Shown: positions 25,567 through 33,585 of the stretch, piece by piece
Layout: the number at the start of each line of letters is the position of its first letter
Numbering within the stretch: the stretch's first letter is position 1
Assembly: GCA_020060215.1 (NCBI GenBank)
Contig: JAGVAP010000050.1
Coordinates: 1-34,854, forward strand
Reading direction: 5' to 3'
DNA: 34,854 nucleotides
From: Deltaproteobacteria bacterium
GTDB taxonomy: Bacteria > Desulfobacterota > DSM-4660 > Desulfatiglandales > HGW-15
Translations under genes and position numbers: made by a program
The notes under the pieces: model-generated
Told to the model about the DNA's origin: nothing
The model's database searches: none
The model's input: only the letters and a program-made list of their open reading frames with translations

Positions 25567-26256
25567 ATGCTTCCAACCGTCAAGTCCGTCGACAAGACGC
25601 GGCTGGTCATCGTGGACGATCACATGATCGTCGTCGAGGGGATCAAGAGCGCAGTGGCCCCTCTCATGGCCTTTGAAGTGGTCGGCTATGCGCTGAATGG
25701 GCTGGAGGGGATCCGCAGGGCAAAGGCCCTCAAGGCGGACGTCGTCATCATGGATATCTCCATGCCGAACCTGGACGGCTTCCAGGCCACCTACGAAATC
25801 AAGAAGTGGAACCCCCGCGCAAAGATCATCATCTTCACGATGCACTCGGACAAGGAGCATGTCGTTTCCCTATTCAGACAGGGCATCTCCGCCTACGTGC
25901 TGAAGGACGAGCCCATCTCCGATCTGCTCTTCGCGCTCGAGGCCGTCAGGGAAGGCGGCACCTACTTCAGCGCGCCCGTTAAGGAGGTGATCAGGACCCA
26001 CCTGGAACACCTCGAGTCCACCGCCGGCGGGAAGGCGCAGGACATGTACTCCTGCTTCACGAGGCTGAGCCACCGGGAAAAAGAGGTCTTTCCGCTGCTG
26101 GCGGACGGGAAATCCGTCCGGGAGATCGCGGAAATACTCTGCATCAGCCCCAAGACCGCCGAGACCCACAAATACAACATCATGGAGAAGCTCAACGCCA
26201 AGTCCGTGGTCGAACTCACCAAGCTCGCGTTAAGGAAAAACCTCATCGATCTCTGA
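25567..26256 (+). CDS. NarL/LuxR-family response regulator
   Basis: This 229-residue regulator has a receiver domain, with acidic pair VDDH near 18-21, phospho-acceptor Asp63 in VVIMDISMP, FTMHSD, and the Lys in YVLKDEP. A C-terminal LuxR-type helix-turn-helix follows (LSHREKEVFPLLADGKSVREIAEILCISPKTAETHKYNIMEKL). It should bind DNA when phosphorylated by a HisKA_3 kinase. Its ATG directly follows the TAG of the frameshifted kinase (TAGATG), so the two were a coupled pair. If the kinase is truly broken, another kinase here, such as the receiver-kinase at 26463, may feed it. Confidence 0.95.
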   Translation: MLPTVKSVDKTRLVIVDDHMIVVEGIKSAVAPLMAFEVVGYALNGLEGIRRAKALKADVVIMDISMPNLDGFQATYEIKKWNPRAKIIIFTMHSDKEHVVSLFRQGISAYVLKDEPISDLLFALEAVREGGTYFSAPVKEVIRTHLEHLESTAGGKAQDMYSCFTRLSHREKEVFPLLADGKSVREIAEILCISPKTAETHKYNIMEKLNAKSVVELTKLALRKNLIDL

Positions 26257-26462
26257 TCAGCCGCAAGCCACCGTCCACCCTCGAAGAACGAAAAGCCGCT
26301 GCCCAGTGGCCTTGCCCTGCTCGCACCGCACTGTAAAATAGGGGGAAACGGGGAAAAGGGGTCTCCCACACCGGCCGAAAGGTTGAAAAAGGGATCGGAA
26401 GGTGTCACTATATTGCATAAACTTTTCTCCAGGCCCGCGGTGCTCGCATACTTTTGGGGAAA

Positions 26463-27590
26463 ATGGAGGGCTCCTCTGGAAACCTAACCCGGAAATCTTG
26501 GGAGTATATGAAAAAGAACCGATCCCTTCGAATGCTCCTGGTCGACGACGACGAGGACGATTACATGATCTTCCGTGACATGGTCTCGGAGTTCAGGGAC
26601 TGGGAGGTCCAGCTCCAGTGGGTATCGTCCTATGAAGCGGCCCTGAAGGTGGCGAAGCCCGGCGCATACGACGTGTGCCTGATGGACTACCGCCTCGACC
26701 GGGGAAACGGCATCGAGCTGATGAAGGAATTCCAGAAAGACGGATTCACTTTCCCTGTGATCATCCTCACCGGAAGGGGTGACCACGAGGTGGACATGGA
26801 GGCCATGCGGGAGGGGGCGGCGGATTACCTGGAGAAGGGTCAGGTCAACCCGCACCTCCTGGAGCGCGCCATCCGATACGCCATAGAGCATTGTAAGAAC
26901 CTGGAGGCCCTGCGCCAGTCCGAAAACCAGCTCCGGATCCTCTCTGCCAAGCTCATGGAGGCCCAGGAGAGCGAAAGGAAGAGGGTCGCCCATGAGCTCC
27001 ACGACAGCATCGGGGCCAGCCTGACCGCGGTCAAGTACGGCCTGGAGAGGGAGGTCACCCGCGCATCGGAGGGAGGTCGATGCCTGGACGGCGGCATGCT
27101 CTCCCAGCTCACTTCTACGGTGGAGGCCACCATCAAGGATCTGAAGAGGATCTACGGAAACCTCCGCCCCCTGATCCTGGATGATCTGGGTCTTCTCCCT
27201 GCCATTCGTTCCCTCGTCAGGCAGTTCCGCGAGGTTCGACCCAACGTGAACTTCGAGGAATCCATACAAGCGGAGGAGAGTGAGGTCCCCGAAGGGTTGA
27301 AGATCGTGATCTACCGTCTCATCCAGGAGGCGCTGAACAACATCTCCAAGCACAGCGAGGCGAACCGGGTCGAGCTGGCCCTGTCCAGGAAACGGGGATC
27401 CCTCGTCCTTTCCATCCGCGACGACGGCCGGGGTTTCGATCTTCGGGAAGTCCTCGTGGAGGAAGGCCATCGGCACAAGCTCGGGCTCCAGAGCATGAAA
27501 GAGAGGGGCGAGCTCTCCGGGGGCTCTTTCGCGATCCTCTCCAGCAAGGGGAAAGGGACCATGATACGGGTGGTGTGGCCGCTCGGGTGA
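26463..27590 (+). CDS. Receiver domain fused to HisKA_3 histidine kinase (no visible sensor)
   Basis: This protein of about 375 residues begins with a receiver domain (MLLVDDDEDDYMIF, phospho-acceptor Asp75 in VCLMDYRLDRGNG, VIILTGRGD, then ADYLEKG). A short helix (LRQSENQLRILSAKLMEAQESER) leads into the kinase: His180 in VAHELHDSIGASLTAV, then EALNNISKHSEANRVEL, RDDGRGFD and LGLQSMKERGELSGG. No transmembrane or PAS domain is present, so input must come as phosphate or by protein contact. Starts at TTG 26454, ATG 26463 and ATG 26508 are all possible; 26508 has GGGAG ahead and would begin MKKNRSLRMLLVDDDED. Output is probably through one of the two NarL-type regulators nearby. Confidence 0.92.
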   Translation: MEGSSGNLTRKSWEYMKKNRSLRMLLVDDDEDDYMIFRDMVSEFRDWEVQLQWVSSYEAALKVAKPGAYDVCLMDYRLDRGNGIELMKEFQKDGFTFPVIILTGRGDHEVDMEAMREGAADYLEKGQVNPHLLERAIRYAIEHCKNLEALRQSENQLRILSAKLMEAQESERKRVAHELHDSIGASLTAVKYGLEREVTRASEGGRCLDGGMLSQLTSTVEATIKDLKRIYGNLRPLILDDLGLLPAIRSLVRQFREVRPNVNFEESIQAEESEVPEGLKIVIYRLIQEALNNISKHSEANRVELALSRKRGSLVLSIRDDGRGFDLREVLVEEGHRHKLGLQSMKERGELSGGSFAILSSKGKGTMIRVVWPLG

Positions 27591-27747
27591 GTCTTCCCGG
27601 ACGAGGCGAGATACGTCAAAAGGTGCACCTGCTGATGTCCCCTGCGTCTTTCGCACCCCTGCCAATACAGGCCCCCCGTCATTTACTCCACGCCTTCCCC
27701 CGGCTAGAACATAATCAGATTGCGGGCGGTAGGATGGGAGAGGATTC

Positions 27748-28044
27748 ATGGCATCCAATTTCCGGGTACAGGCACAGAGGAAGAATGACGACCTTCATCT
27801 CAGGCTGGAAGGCGATTTTGACGGGGCTTCGGCCTTTGCGGTCATCCGTGTGATCGGGAAGCGGGGGTGCACGGCCGGGACCGTCTTCATCGACACCAAC
27901 GGGCTCAGGGACATCCATCCCTTTGGACGGGAGGTCTTTCTCAGAAATCTAGGCGGTTGCGGGAAGCACCGCCGGCGGCTCGTCTTCACGGGTCAGAAAG
28001 GCCCCCTCATTTCACCGCAGGCCCATCGACTTTGTGCAGAATGA
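27748..28044 (+). CDS. STAS-like small protein lacking the phosphorylatable serine
   Basis: This 98-residue protein has the alternation of strands and helices expected for a STAS or anti-sigma antagonist domain: DDLHLRLEGDFDGASAFAVIRVI, then TVFIDTNGLRDIHPFGREVFLRNL. In classic antagonists the loop after the Asp has a phosphorylated Ser in D-S-x-G; here the loop reads DIHPFG with no Ser or Thr. It has a GGGAGAGG site before ATG. It sits between the receiver-kinase and the second NarL-type regulator. Assignment to STAS rests on pattern only, and no anti-sigma kinase is visible nearby. Confidence 0.55.
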   Translation: MASNFRVQAQRKNDDLHLRLEGDFDGASAFAVIRVIGKRGCTAGTVFIDTNGLRDIHPFGREVFLRNLGGCGKHRRRLVFTGQKGPLISPQAHRLCAE

Positions 28045-28051
28045 TCCTCCC

Positions 28052-28083
28052 CAAAACAAAAGGCCTGCCGGCAGGCAGGCCTT
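28052..28083 (-). terminator. Rho-independent terminator of the leftward response regulator
   Basis: On the minus strand a perfect 10-bp stem (AAGGCCTGCC and GGCAGGCCTT, arms 28074-28083 and 28060-28069) with a 4-base loop is followed by TTTTGTTTTGG. It lies 18 bases past the regulator stop and 8 bases past the convergent STAS-like gene, so it may also block read-through from the other side. Confidence 0.85.
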
Positions 28084-28101
28084 CCTCGGCGGTTCGTCGG
28101 A

Positions 28102-28773
28102 TTACGGGTTGGTAGCCGTCTTGGTGACCAGCCCCTTCTCGATGGCTATGGCGGTGAGAGCGGACGAGGTGTGCACATCCAGCTTCCTCATGATGTTGCT
28201 CCGGTGTTTCTCCACGGTCTTCACGCTGATGCAGAGATAGTCCGCGATCTCCTTGTTCTTGTACCCTTCCCCCACCAGCTTCAACACTTCCCTTTCTCTC
28301 TGGGTGATCATATCCCATGAAGAACGCGACTTGAGTGTCTTTCGGTCATCCAGGAAGCCTGCCAGCACCTTTTCGGATATGCTCGGACTCAGGTAGGTCT
28401 TTCCTTCCAGGACGCTCCTGATGGCGATGAGGAGCTCCGAGTAGTTTGCGTCTTTCAGGCAGTATCCGTCGAGCCCGGAGTGAAACGACTCCAGGATATA
28501 GTCCTCGGATTCGTGGATCGTGAGGACGAGGATCTTCGTCTCAGGGAAACGGCTCTTGATGTCCCTGATGACGGAGATCCCGTTCATCTTCGGCATGGAG
28601 AGATCGAGGAGAAGGAGTTCGGGGTGATAGGCCTCCACGCATCGGATGGCCTCGAGCCCGTCGGCCGCCTCGCCGACGATTTCCAGGTCATCAATGGTCC
28701 TGAGAAGAGACTTCAAGCCTTCCCTCAAGATCTTATGGTCTTCAGCAATGACGATTTTCCGTTTTTGAGCCAT
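28102..28773 (-). CDS. NarL/LuxR-family response regulator
   Basis: This 223-residue regulator has a receiver (VIAEDHKILREGLKSLL, phospho-acceptor Asp57 in LLLLDLSMPKMNG, LTIHES, and YCLKDANYSELL). The LuxR helix-turn-helix is ITQREREVLKLVGEGYKNKEIADYLCISVKTVEKHRSNIMRKL. The frame is open well upstream, but ATG 28773, behind GGAGG at about 9 bases, gives the normal receiver start. It is transcribed towards the STAS-like gene and ends at a good terminator. No kinase is on the same strand, so the likely partner is one of the two kinases to its left. Confidence 0.94.
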   Translation of the reverse strand: MAQKRKIVIAEDHKILREGLKSLLRTIDDLEIVGEAADGLEAIRCVEAYHPELLLLDLSMPKMNGISVIRDIKSRFPETKILVLTIHESEDYILESFHSGLDGYCLKDANYSELLIAIRSVLEGKTYLSPSISEKVLAGFLDDRKTLKSRSSWDMITQREREVLKLVGEGYKNKEIADYLCISVKTVEKHRSNIMRKLDVHTSSALTAIAIEKGLVTKTATNP

Positions 28774-29210
28774 TCGTAAACCTCCAGAAAAAAGGTCGGT
28801 TCTACATGTACTCCGGAAGGGGCCAATCGTCACGTTCGTGCATTTTGAATATCCGCTCGGAGCCGGCCCGGCTTGGTCGGCCGACTCGGTTCGAAATAAG
28901 CCACAATGCAGAACCAAATACACGCAAAGGACTATATACCACACTACCAGCAATATATATACAGGATATGAGTGAAAGCAATGATAGGACGAATTCTCCC
29001 GGGCAAAAATGAGAGGAACCGATGGCTCCGTGCATTGGCTACGATCTTGAAATTGCAAGGGGATGCGGGGGTTTAGGTTCATGATGCCCCGGTGATTTTC
29101 CACACCAGAATTTCTGCATCATCCCTCCCGCAGCAATATTAAAGTCGGAGAACATGGTGAAGCCTCGGTGGTTTTGCCAGCCGGAGAGAAGCGGAGGAAC
29201 CGGAGGAACC
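28774..29210. other. Divergent intergenic region (437 bases), AT-rich core
   Basis: This gap separates the leftward NarL-type regulator from the rightward baeRF gene and should hold both promoters. The stretch about 28900-28975 is strikingly AT-rich for this genome and contains TATATAT motifs. On the minus strand TTGCTT, 16 bases, then TATATA is a possible promoter for the regulator. A near-perfect stem (GAGCCGGCC 28860-28868 with GGCCGACTC 28879-28887) lies nearer the regulator. I see no convincing small gene. Confidence 0.45.
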
Positions 29211-30356
29211 ATGGAAGACGTCTTTACCAGGAAGGACCTGGATGAACTGATCGAGACCCGGGAGGGACCTTTTCTCAGCATCTTTATGCCGGCGGTTCAC
29301 GCGGGGCACGAGGTTCGCCAGAACCCCACCAGGTTCAAGAACCTCCTGACCAGGGCGGAAAGGCTTCTCGCGGAGGGCGAGGGCTCAGCAGCCGCTCCGG
29401 ACCTCCTCGCCCCCCTGCGGAAGTTGTTGCACGACACCCTGTTCTGGGCCAACCAGAGCCGGGGACTCGCCCTGTTCAGTTCTCCCGGCTTGACCAGGAT
29501 CTATCGGATCCCCTCGGCGTTCAGGGAGATCGTCACCGTGGCCGACCATTTCCATGTCAAGCCGCTGATCGGTTTCCTCCGGCTGGAACAGAAGTTCTAT
29601 GTGCTTGCCCTCAGCAAGAAGGAGGTCCGATTGATCGAGTGCACCCTCCAGGGGGCTGTCGAGGTCAATGTCCCCGATCTGCCCAAAGGGATGGATGAGG
29701 CGCTGCGTTACGACGATCCGCAGAACCGCATGCTTTTCCGAACAGGCACCTCAAGACACGAGGAACAGCGTACGGCCGCATTCCACGCCCATGGTGTCGG
29801 GCAGGAGACCGCGAAAGACGATCTCTTCAGGTATTTCCAGATCGTAGACAGGTCCATCCAGCAGGTCCTGCAGGATCAAAAGGCGCCCCTGATCGTCGCC
29901 GGGGTCGATTACCTCCTGCCGATCTACGCCGAGGCGAACAGCCATCCGAACCTCCTCCAGGGGATCGTGGGCAGTCCCGAGGGACTGGCGCCCGAGGAGC
30001 TGAAGAAGAAGGCTTGGCCGATGATCGAGGAAATCCTCAGGAAGAGAGAGGACAGGGCGCTCTCCGAATACGAGGAGAAAGCCGTCCGGACCCCCTCGTC
30101 GACCGATCTACCGGAGGTGGTTTCCGCCGCATACCATGGCCGAGTGGATTCCCTTTTCATCTCCGAGGATGACGAGGTCTGGGGGCGCTTCGACGGGGAA
30201 AAGAACGAAGCGGTCCTTGCAGAAGATGGTCCGGATCGTTACGACCTGCTGAATTTTGCCGCCCTTCATACGATTACCCACGGCGGGACCGTGATCCCTG
30301 TCCCCAGACCCCGCGTCCCGGGAGGAGCCAGCGCCGCCGCACTGTTCCGGTACTGA
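29211..30356 (+). CDS. Bacterial eRF1-like protein (baeRF family)
   Basis: This 381-residue protein is a bacterial archaeo-eukaryotic release factor-like protein, probably baeRF family 3. Its N-terminus reads LDELIETREGPFLSIFMPAVHAGHEVRQNPTRFKNLLTRAERLL, characteristic of that family. Further on come DTLFWANQSRGLALFSS, YVLALSKKEVRLIEC, and a C-terminal ALHTITHGGTVIPVPRPRVPGG-type end. Members are proposed to act at ribosomes under stress or in peptidyl-tRNA release, but no GGQ motif is evident here, so true release activity is doubtful. ATG 29211 has GGAGGAACC ahead; the frame extends 19 codons upstream but without a better site. It stands alone on its strand before a lytic transglycosylase gene. 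Confidence 0.82.
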   Translation: MEDVFTRKDLDELIETREGPFLSIFMPAVHAGHEVRQNPTRFKNLLTRAERLLAEGEGSAAAPDLLAPLRKLLHDTLFWANQSRGLALFSSPGLTRIYRIPSAFREIVTVADHFHVKPLIGFLRLEQKFYVLALSKKEVRLIECTLQGAVEVNVPDLPKGMDEALRYDDPQNRMLFRTGTSRHEEQRTAAFHAHGVGQETAKDDLFRYFQIVDRSIQQVLQDQKAPLIVAGVDYLLPIYAEANSHPNLLQGIVGSPEGLAPEELKKKAWPMIEEILRKREDRALSEYEEKAVRTPSSTDLPEVVSAAYHGRVDSLFISEDDEVWGRFDGEKNEAVLAEDGPDRYDLLNFAALHTITHGGTVIPVPRPRVPGGASAAALFRY

Positions 30357-30368
30357 GGGATCATCGAA

Positions 30369-30415
30369 CATGGTCGTTTTCCATTCTCGTTCAGGAATCG
30401 AACGGGAATACCATG
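30369..30415 (+). terminator. Hairpin after the baeRF gene
   Basis: ATTCTCGTTC (30383-30392) pairs with GAACGGGAAT (30400-30409) with one G-T pair, and outer CATGGT/ACCATG (30370-30375 and 30410-30415) can extend it. It lies 27 bases after the baeRF stop. There is no following T-run, so termination is only likely, not certain. Confidence 0.45.
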
Positions 30416-30586
30416 GTCAGTGCTGCCAGATACATGTTTCCCCCCATTGTCCCCTCCGCGGCGCCGGAGTACGATCCTCCCTGATCCAGTATCCCCCCCG
30501 GCCCGCAGTTGCTCCATGAGCACGACCGATTTCCGGAAGTCCTGTTGTCCCGAAAGGCAGCAACACTGAAGGGAGGATGGACCGAG

Positions 30587-31198
30587 ATGGGATGGAGAGA
30601 CGTGGTCCTTTCGGGCCGAGGAACAGCGGGGGCAATAAACGCCTTGCTCGCTACCCTTGTCCTGTTCGACCCTGCGTATCCGTCCGAAGAATTCAAGAAC
30701 AAGACCGAGTACGACGGCTATTTCCTCCAGTACTCGAATCGCTATTTCGGCTCCCATTTCGACTGGCGCTATTTCAAGGCCCAGGCGATCGTGGAATCCC
30801 GGTTGAGGCCGGAGGCTCAGTCCAGGGACGGGGCCATGGGAATCATGCAGATCCTTCCTCGAACCTTCCAGGAGATCACCCGCCAGAACCCGCACATCTC
30901 GAGCGAGCCGAAACACCCGAAATGGAACATTGCGGCAGGTATCTACTACAACCGGCTCATGTGGAATGAATGGCATGGCCCCTTGAGCGTGCAGGATCGC
31001 CTCAGCTTCATGTTCGCCTCCTACAACGCAGGGAGGACCAACATCCAGCGGGCCCACCGGATCGCCGCTGCCATGGGACTCGACCCGAAATCGTGGAAGT
31101 CCGTGGAAAGGGTGCTGTTTCAGGTGACCGGTTCATGGGCGCAGGTGACCGCCGCATACGTACGCAAGGTCCATGATACCTGGCTTGCGCTCCAGTAG
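30587..31198 (+). CDS. Lytic transglycosylase (SLT/MltF-type)
   Basis: This 203-residue protein carries a soluble lytic transglycosylase domain that cuts the glycan strand of peptidoglycan to anhydromuropeptides. The catalytic Glu70 lies in AIVESRLRPEA, followed by GAMGIMQILPRTFQEI, IAAGIYYNRLM and ASYNAGRTNI, the standard SLT motifs. A hydrophobic stretch near the N-terminus (GAINALLATLVLFDPAY) suggests export or membrane anchoring. ATG 30587 follows GGGAGG at about 10 bases; an in-frame start at 30509 is less likely. It converges on the 124-residue gene next to otsA. No secretion-system genes are near, so housekeeping wall turnover is the simplest role. Confidence 0.9.
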   Translation: MGWRDVVLSGRGTAGAINALLATLVLFDPAYPSEEFKNKTEYDGYFLQYSNRYFGSHFDWRYFKAQAIVESRLRPEAQSRDGAMGIMQILPRTFQEITRQNPHISSEPKHPKWNIAAGIYYNRLMWNEWHGPLSVQDRLSFMFASYNAGRTNIQRAHRIAAAMGLDPKSWKSVERVLFQVTGSWAQVTAAYVRKVHDTWLALQ

Positions 31199-31216
31199 CC
31201 CCTTCGTCACTGCTCC

Positions 31217-31591
31217 TCAGACCTTCTCGTAGATCCCCTTTCCCAGGCTCCTGATCAATCCTTTCTTTTTGAGGAGAGAAAGATTTCTGTGGATCTTCCT
31301 CGTGTTGAACCCCGTCCGAAGGCTAAGCAGGGCCGCCTTGACGCCGCCCTGGCTCTTGCAGATCTCTTCGAAGATGATGTTCATCACGGTCGGCCTGAGA
31401 CCTCTCTCGATCAGCTCCTCCCGCACCGTCCGCCCGGAACCGTTGTGATGCAAGGCACGCTTCAGCTCTTCGACTTCGCCCGCCATCCTCTCCGATTTCC
31501 GCGAGAGCTCACGGAGCTCAACCTTCATTCTGCAGAGGTCGATCTTGAGCTCTCTGATGACCGGTCCCCGCTTGTTTCTGCCCTTTTTCAT
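31217..31591 (-). CDS. Small winged-helix-like protein coupled to otsA
   Basis: This 124-residue basic protein has a coiled-coil middle (RMKVELRELSRKSERMAGEVEELKRAL) and a C-terminal region resembling a winged helix (RKIHRNLSLLKKKGLIRSLGKGIYEKV). Its ATG begins one base after the otsA stop (TGA-G-ATG), so it is probably translated by re-initiation from otsA. I do not recognise the family. A DNA-binding or regulatory role for trehalose synthesis is inferred from the winged-helix look and the coupling. Confidence 0.6.
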   Translation of the reverse strand: MKKGRNKRGPVIRELKIDLCRMKVELRELSRKSERMAGEVEELKRALHHNGSGRTVREELIERGLRPTVMNIIFEEICKSQGGVKAALLSLRTGFNTRKIHRNLSLLKKKGLIRSLGKGIYEKV

Positions 31592-31592
31592 C

Positions 31593-33320
31593 TCAATCGA
31601 ACTTACGGCTCTCCACGATCGCGTCGATGTTCTTCCGCGCCCAGTCGTCAACCCGCCGCTCCTCCTGCACGTACCGGATCAGCCGCTCCGAGAGATGGAG
31701 CCCCCGTTCAATGGCCTCCGTGGCCTTCGTTGCGGCATCCTTTGGGCGCATGGGATTCACGTAGATCACCCCGTCCTTTTCACCGAACCCCTTGGCCTTG
31801 AGAACCCGTGAAGCGCCGCTCGAGCTGAGGAGCAGGATCCCCCTTTCCGCAGGCTTGCGAACCTTCTGGGAAAGGATATACTCAAAGGCGACCAGGTTCA
31901 TCCCATCCTCCAGCGGCGTCACCAGCATGACGTCCACCTCTTTCATGAACCGGTAGTTCTGGGGCACCGGAATTCCCCGGTCCATGTGCACGATCGCCTG
32001 CCCGCCGAGGGCCTCGTTGTGTCTTTTCACCTCCTGCTCCAGCACCTGCTGGAGATGTTGGTAATCGGGGTTCTCGGATCGGCTCGGGGCGGTCACCTGG
32101 TAAAAACGTCCGGCCCTGCCCTTCTCCCTCAGCATGGAAAAGGCCCTCGCGAAGATCTCGAGTCTCTCCACGAGCCCCTTGGTGTAATCGCACCGCTCCA
32201 GGCCGCCGAAGATGATCCGGCCCTCCTTCCTGTCCTTTGTTATCCGCTCATGAAGATCGATGTCGCCGTGCCTGTACCGGAGCCGCTTTCCCGCCGACAC
32301 CTCCGCGAGGATCTTTTGAACATCCAGGCCGATGGGAAAGGCCCCGATGGTCGTGATCCGGTCCTGGTAGCTGATCTCGTAGAACTCCCCGACGACCCGG
32401 ATGTTGACCGGAAACCACTCCTGCAGCGCCTCCAGAAAATTGTCGCAGTACTCCTTGGTGTGGAATCCCAGAAAGTCGTTTGCAAGCATCCCCCAGGTGA
32501 TCTTCTGCAGCACCGTTTCCATGCTCTCGCCAAAGGGATCGTAGACCTGCAGCTTCACCCGCTTCCTCTTGTCGTGACGGATAAGCCCCTGGATCTCGTG
32601 GATGTTGAAGAAGGGGGTATGGATAAACTGGCCGACATGAATCCTCCTCCGTTTGTCCCTGGTATACCCCTCCTCCGCCAGAAGGGCCTTGTACAATTCC
32701 GCAATCTGCATGAGGTGGTAGTCCTGGTTCCAGATCACGAACTGTTCTCCACGGTTGGATCTACGGATTTCATCCCATATGGTGTTGGCGAAAGTGACCG
32801 CACTGCTCGTGTACTGGATGAAGTCGTTCTTTTCGAAAGAGGGTCTGGGAAACGCCTTGGTGCTCTGGTAGAAGAGCGGCGCCCGGGTCAGATGAACGAT
32901 CGGCCACAGGAAGCCGTTTGCGAACTTGCTGTAGTAGCTGTGCATGTGGGTGATATCGAAGAGGACGAATCTCATCCGGAAGTCGTAGTCCCTGAACCGA
33001 AACCGCATCCTCTGGTGGGGCCCGATTTCGATATGGGGGAAGCGGTCGGGGGCGTGCTTCTCCTCCAGCATCCGCTGAAAGAGGTCGGAGTAGCGTCCCC
33101 TGGCCACATCCACGTCCTTTTCCCCCATGGATGCGCCGATCCACGTGGGGTTCCACTCTCCCCCCCTCAGGAGCCCGGACATGGCCTGGACCAGGCCCCC
33201 CTCGCCGAATTTCGGCTCTTTCGGGGCGACGTTCCTGCGGAGGCTCTCCTCCGCCCCTTCCAGGAATTCCTCTGTAAAGTGAAAAGGACCGCGATTGGAG
33301 ACGATGACCAGATTTCCCAT
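31593..33320 (-). CDS. otsA: GT20 alpha,alpha-trehalose-phosphate synthase (OtsA-like)
   Basis: This 575-residue GT-B enzyme is predicted to join UDP- or GDP-glucose to glucose-6-phosphate, giving trehalose-6-phosphate. Key motifs are VIVSNRGPF at the N-terminus, FVIWNQDYHLMQIAELYK, HVGQFIHTPFFNIHEIQGL, IIFGGLERCDYTKGLVERL and LVTPLEDGMNLVAFEYILSQK. These match GT20 with small changes (E. coli OtsA has SNR, HDYHLM, ER-DYSKG and LRDGMNLVAKEY). The length is about 100 residues above E. coli OtsA. A glucosylglycerol-phosphate synthase is a related alternative I cannot exclude. There is no OtsB phosphatase in the window. ATG 33320 has AGGGAC ahead. The winged-helix gene follows it with coupled translation. 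Confidence 0.88.
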   Translation of the reverse strand: MGNLVIVSNRGPFHFTEEFLEGAEESLRRNVAPKEPKFGEGGLVQAMSGLLRGGEWNPTWIGASMGEKDVDVARGRYSDLFQRMLEEKHAPDRFPHIEIGPHQRMRFRFRDYDFRMRFVLFDITHMHSYYSKFANGFLWPIVHLTRAPLFYQSTKAFPRPSFEKNDFIQYTSSAVTFANTIWDEIRRSNRGEQFVIWNQDYHLMQIAELYKALLAEEGYTRDKRRRIHVGQFIHTPFFNIHEIQGLIRHDKRKRVKLQVYDPFGESMETVLQKITWGMLANDFLGFHTKEYCDNFLEALQEWFPVNIRVVGEFYEISYQDRITTIGAFPIGLDVQKILAEVSAGKRLRYRHGDIDLHERITKDRKEGRIIFGGLERCDYTKGLVERLEIFARAFSMLREKGRAGRFYQVTAPSRSENPDYQHLQQVLEQEVKRHNEALGGQAIVHMDRGIPVPQNYRFMKEVDVMLVTPLEDGMNLVAFEYILSQKVRKPAERGILLLSSSGASRVLKAKGFGEKDGVIYVNPMRPKDAATKATEAIERGLHLSERLIRYVQEERRVDDWARKNIDAIVESRKFD

Positions 33321-33522
33321 GTCCCTATTCTACACGAAAGCGGGGAAGAGGTGAATGGGTCTGATCCCGTATTGTAAGTGGGGGTTCCGGCTCGCCGAGT
33401 TTGGGTCTGGAATTCGGATCGTTAAACCCTCCACCTTTGAGCCCCCCTCGGGGCGGGGGGTACCTGAGGCGCCCGCCCTGCGGGTGGAGTCTCACTCTTC
33501 GCGGCGAGATCGTAATCGGTAT

Positions 33523-33552
33523 TTGACACCCCGGGCCAAAGACCCCTATGAT
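33523..33552 (+). promoter_or_regulatory. Strong sigma-70 promoter for cobU
   Basis: A perfect -35 TTGACA (33523-33528), an 18-base spacer and -10 TATGAT (33547-33552) lie 33 bases before the cobU start, giving a leader of about 27 bases. The leader is too short for a cobalamin riboswitch. Confidence 0.75.
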
Positions 33553-33585
33553 CTCTTCTCCAACAAGGGAGGGAGAACCAAACCT

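Noticed and set aside
31986..33377. 463-residue open frame antisense to otsA
   Set aside because: No domain; otsA on the minus strand is clear. The true rightward gene starts at 33586.
33321..33585. Cobalamin riboswitch before cobU
   Set aside because: The promoter lies only 33 bases before the start, leaving a leader of about 27 bases, and no B12-box sequence is seen.
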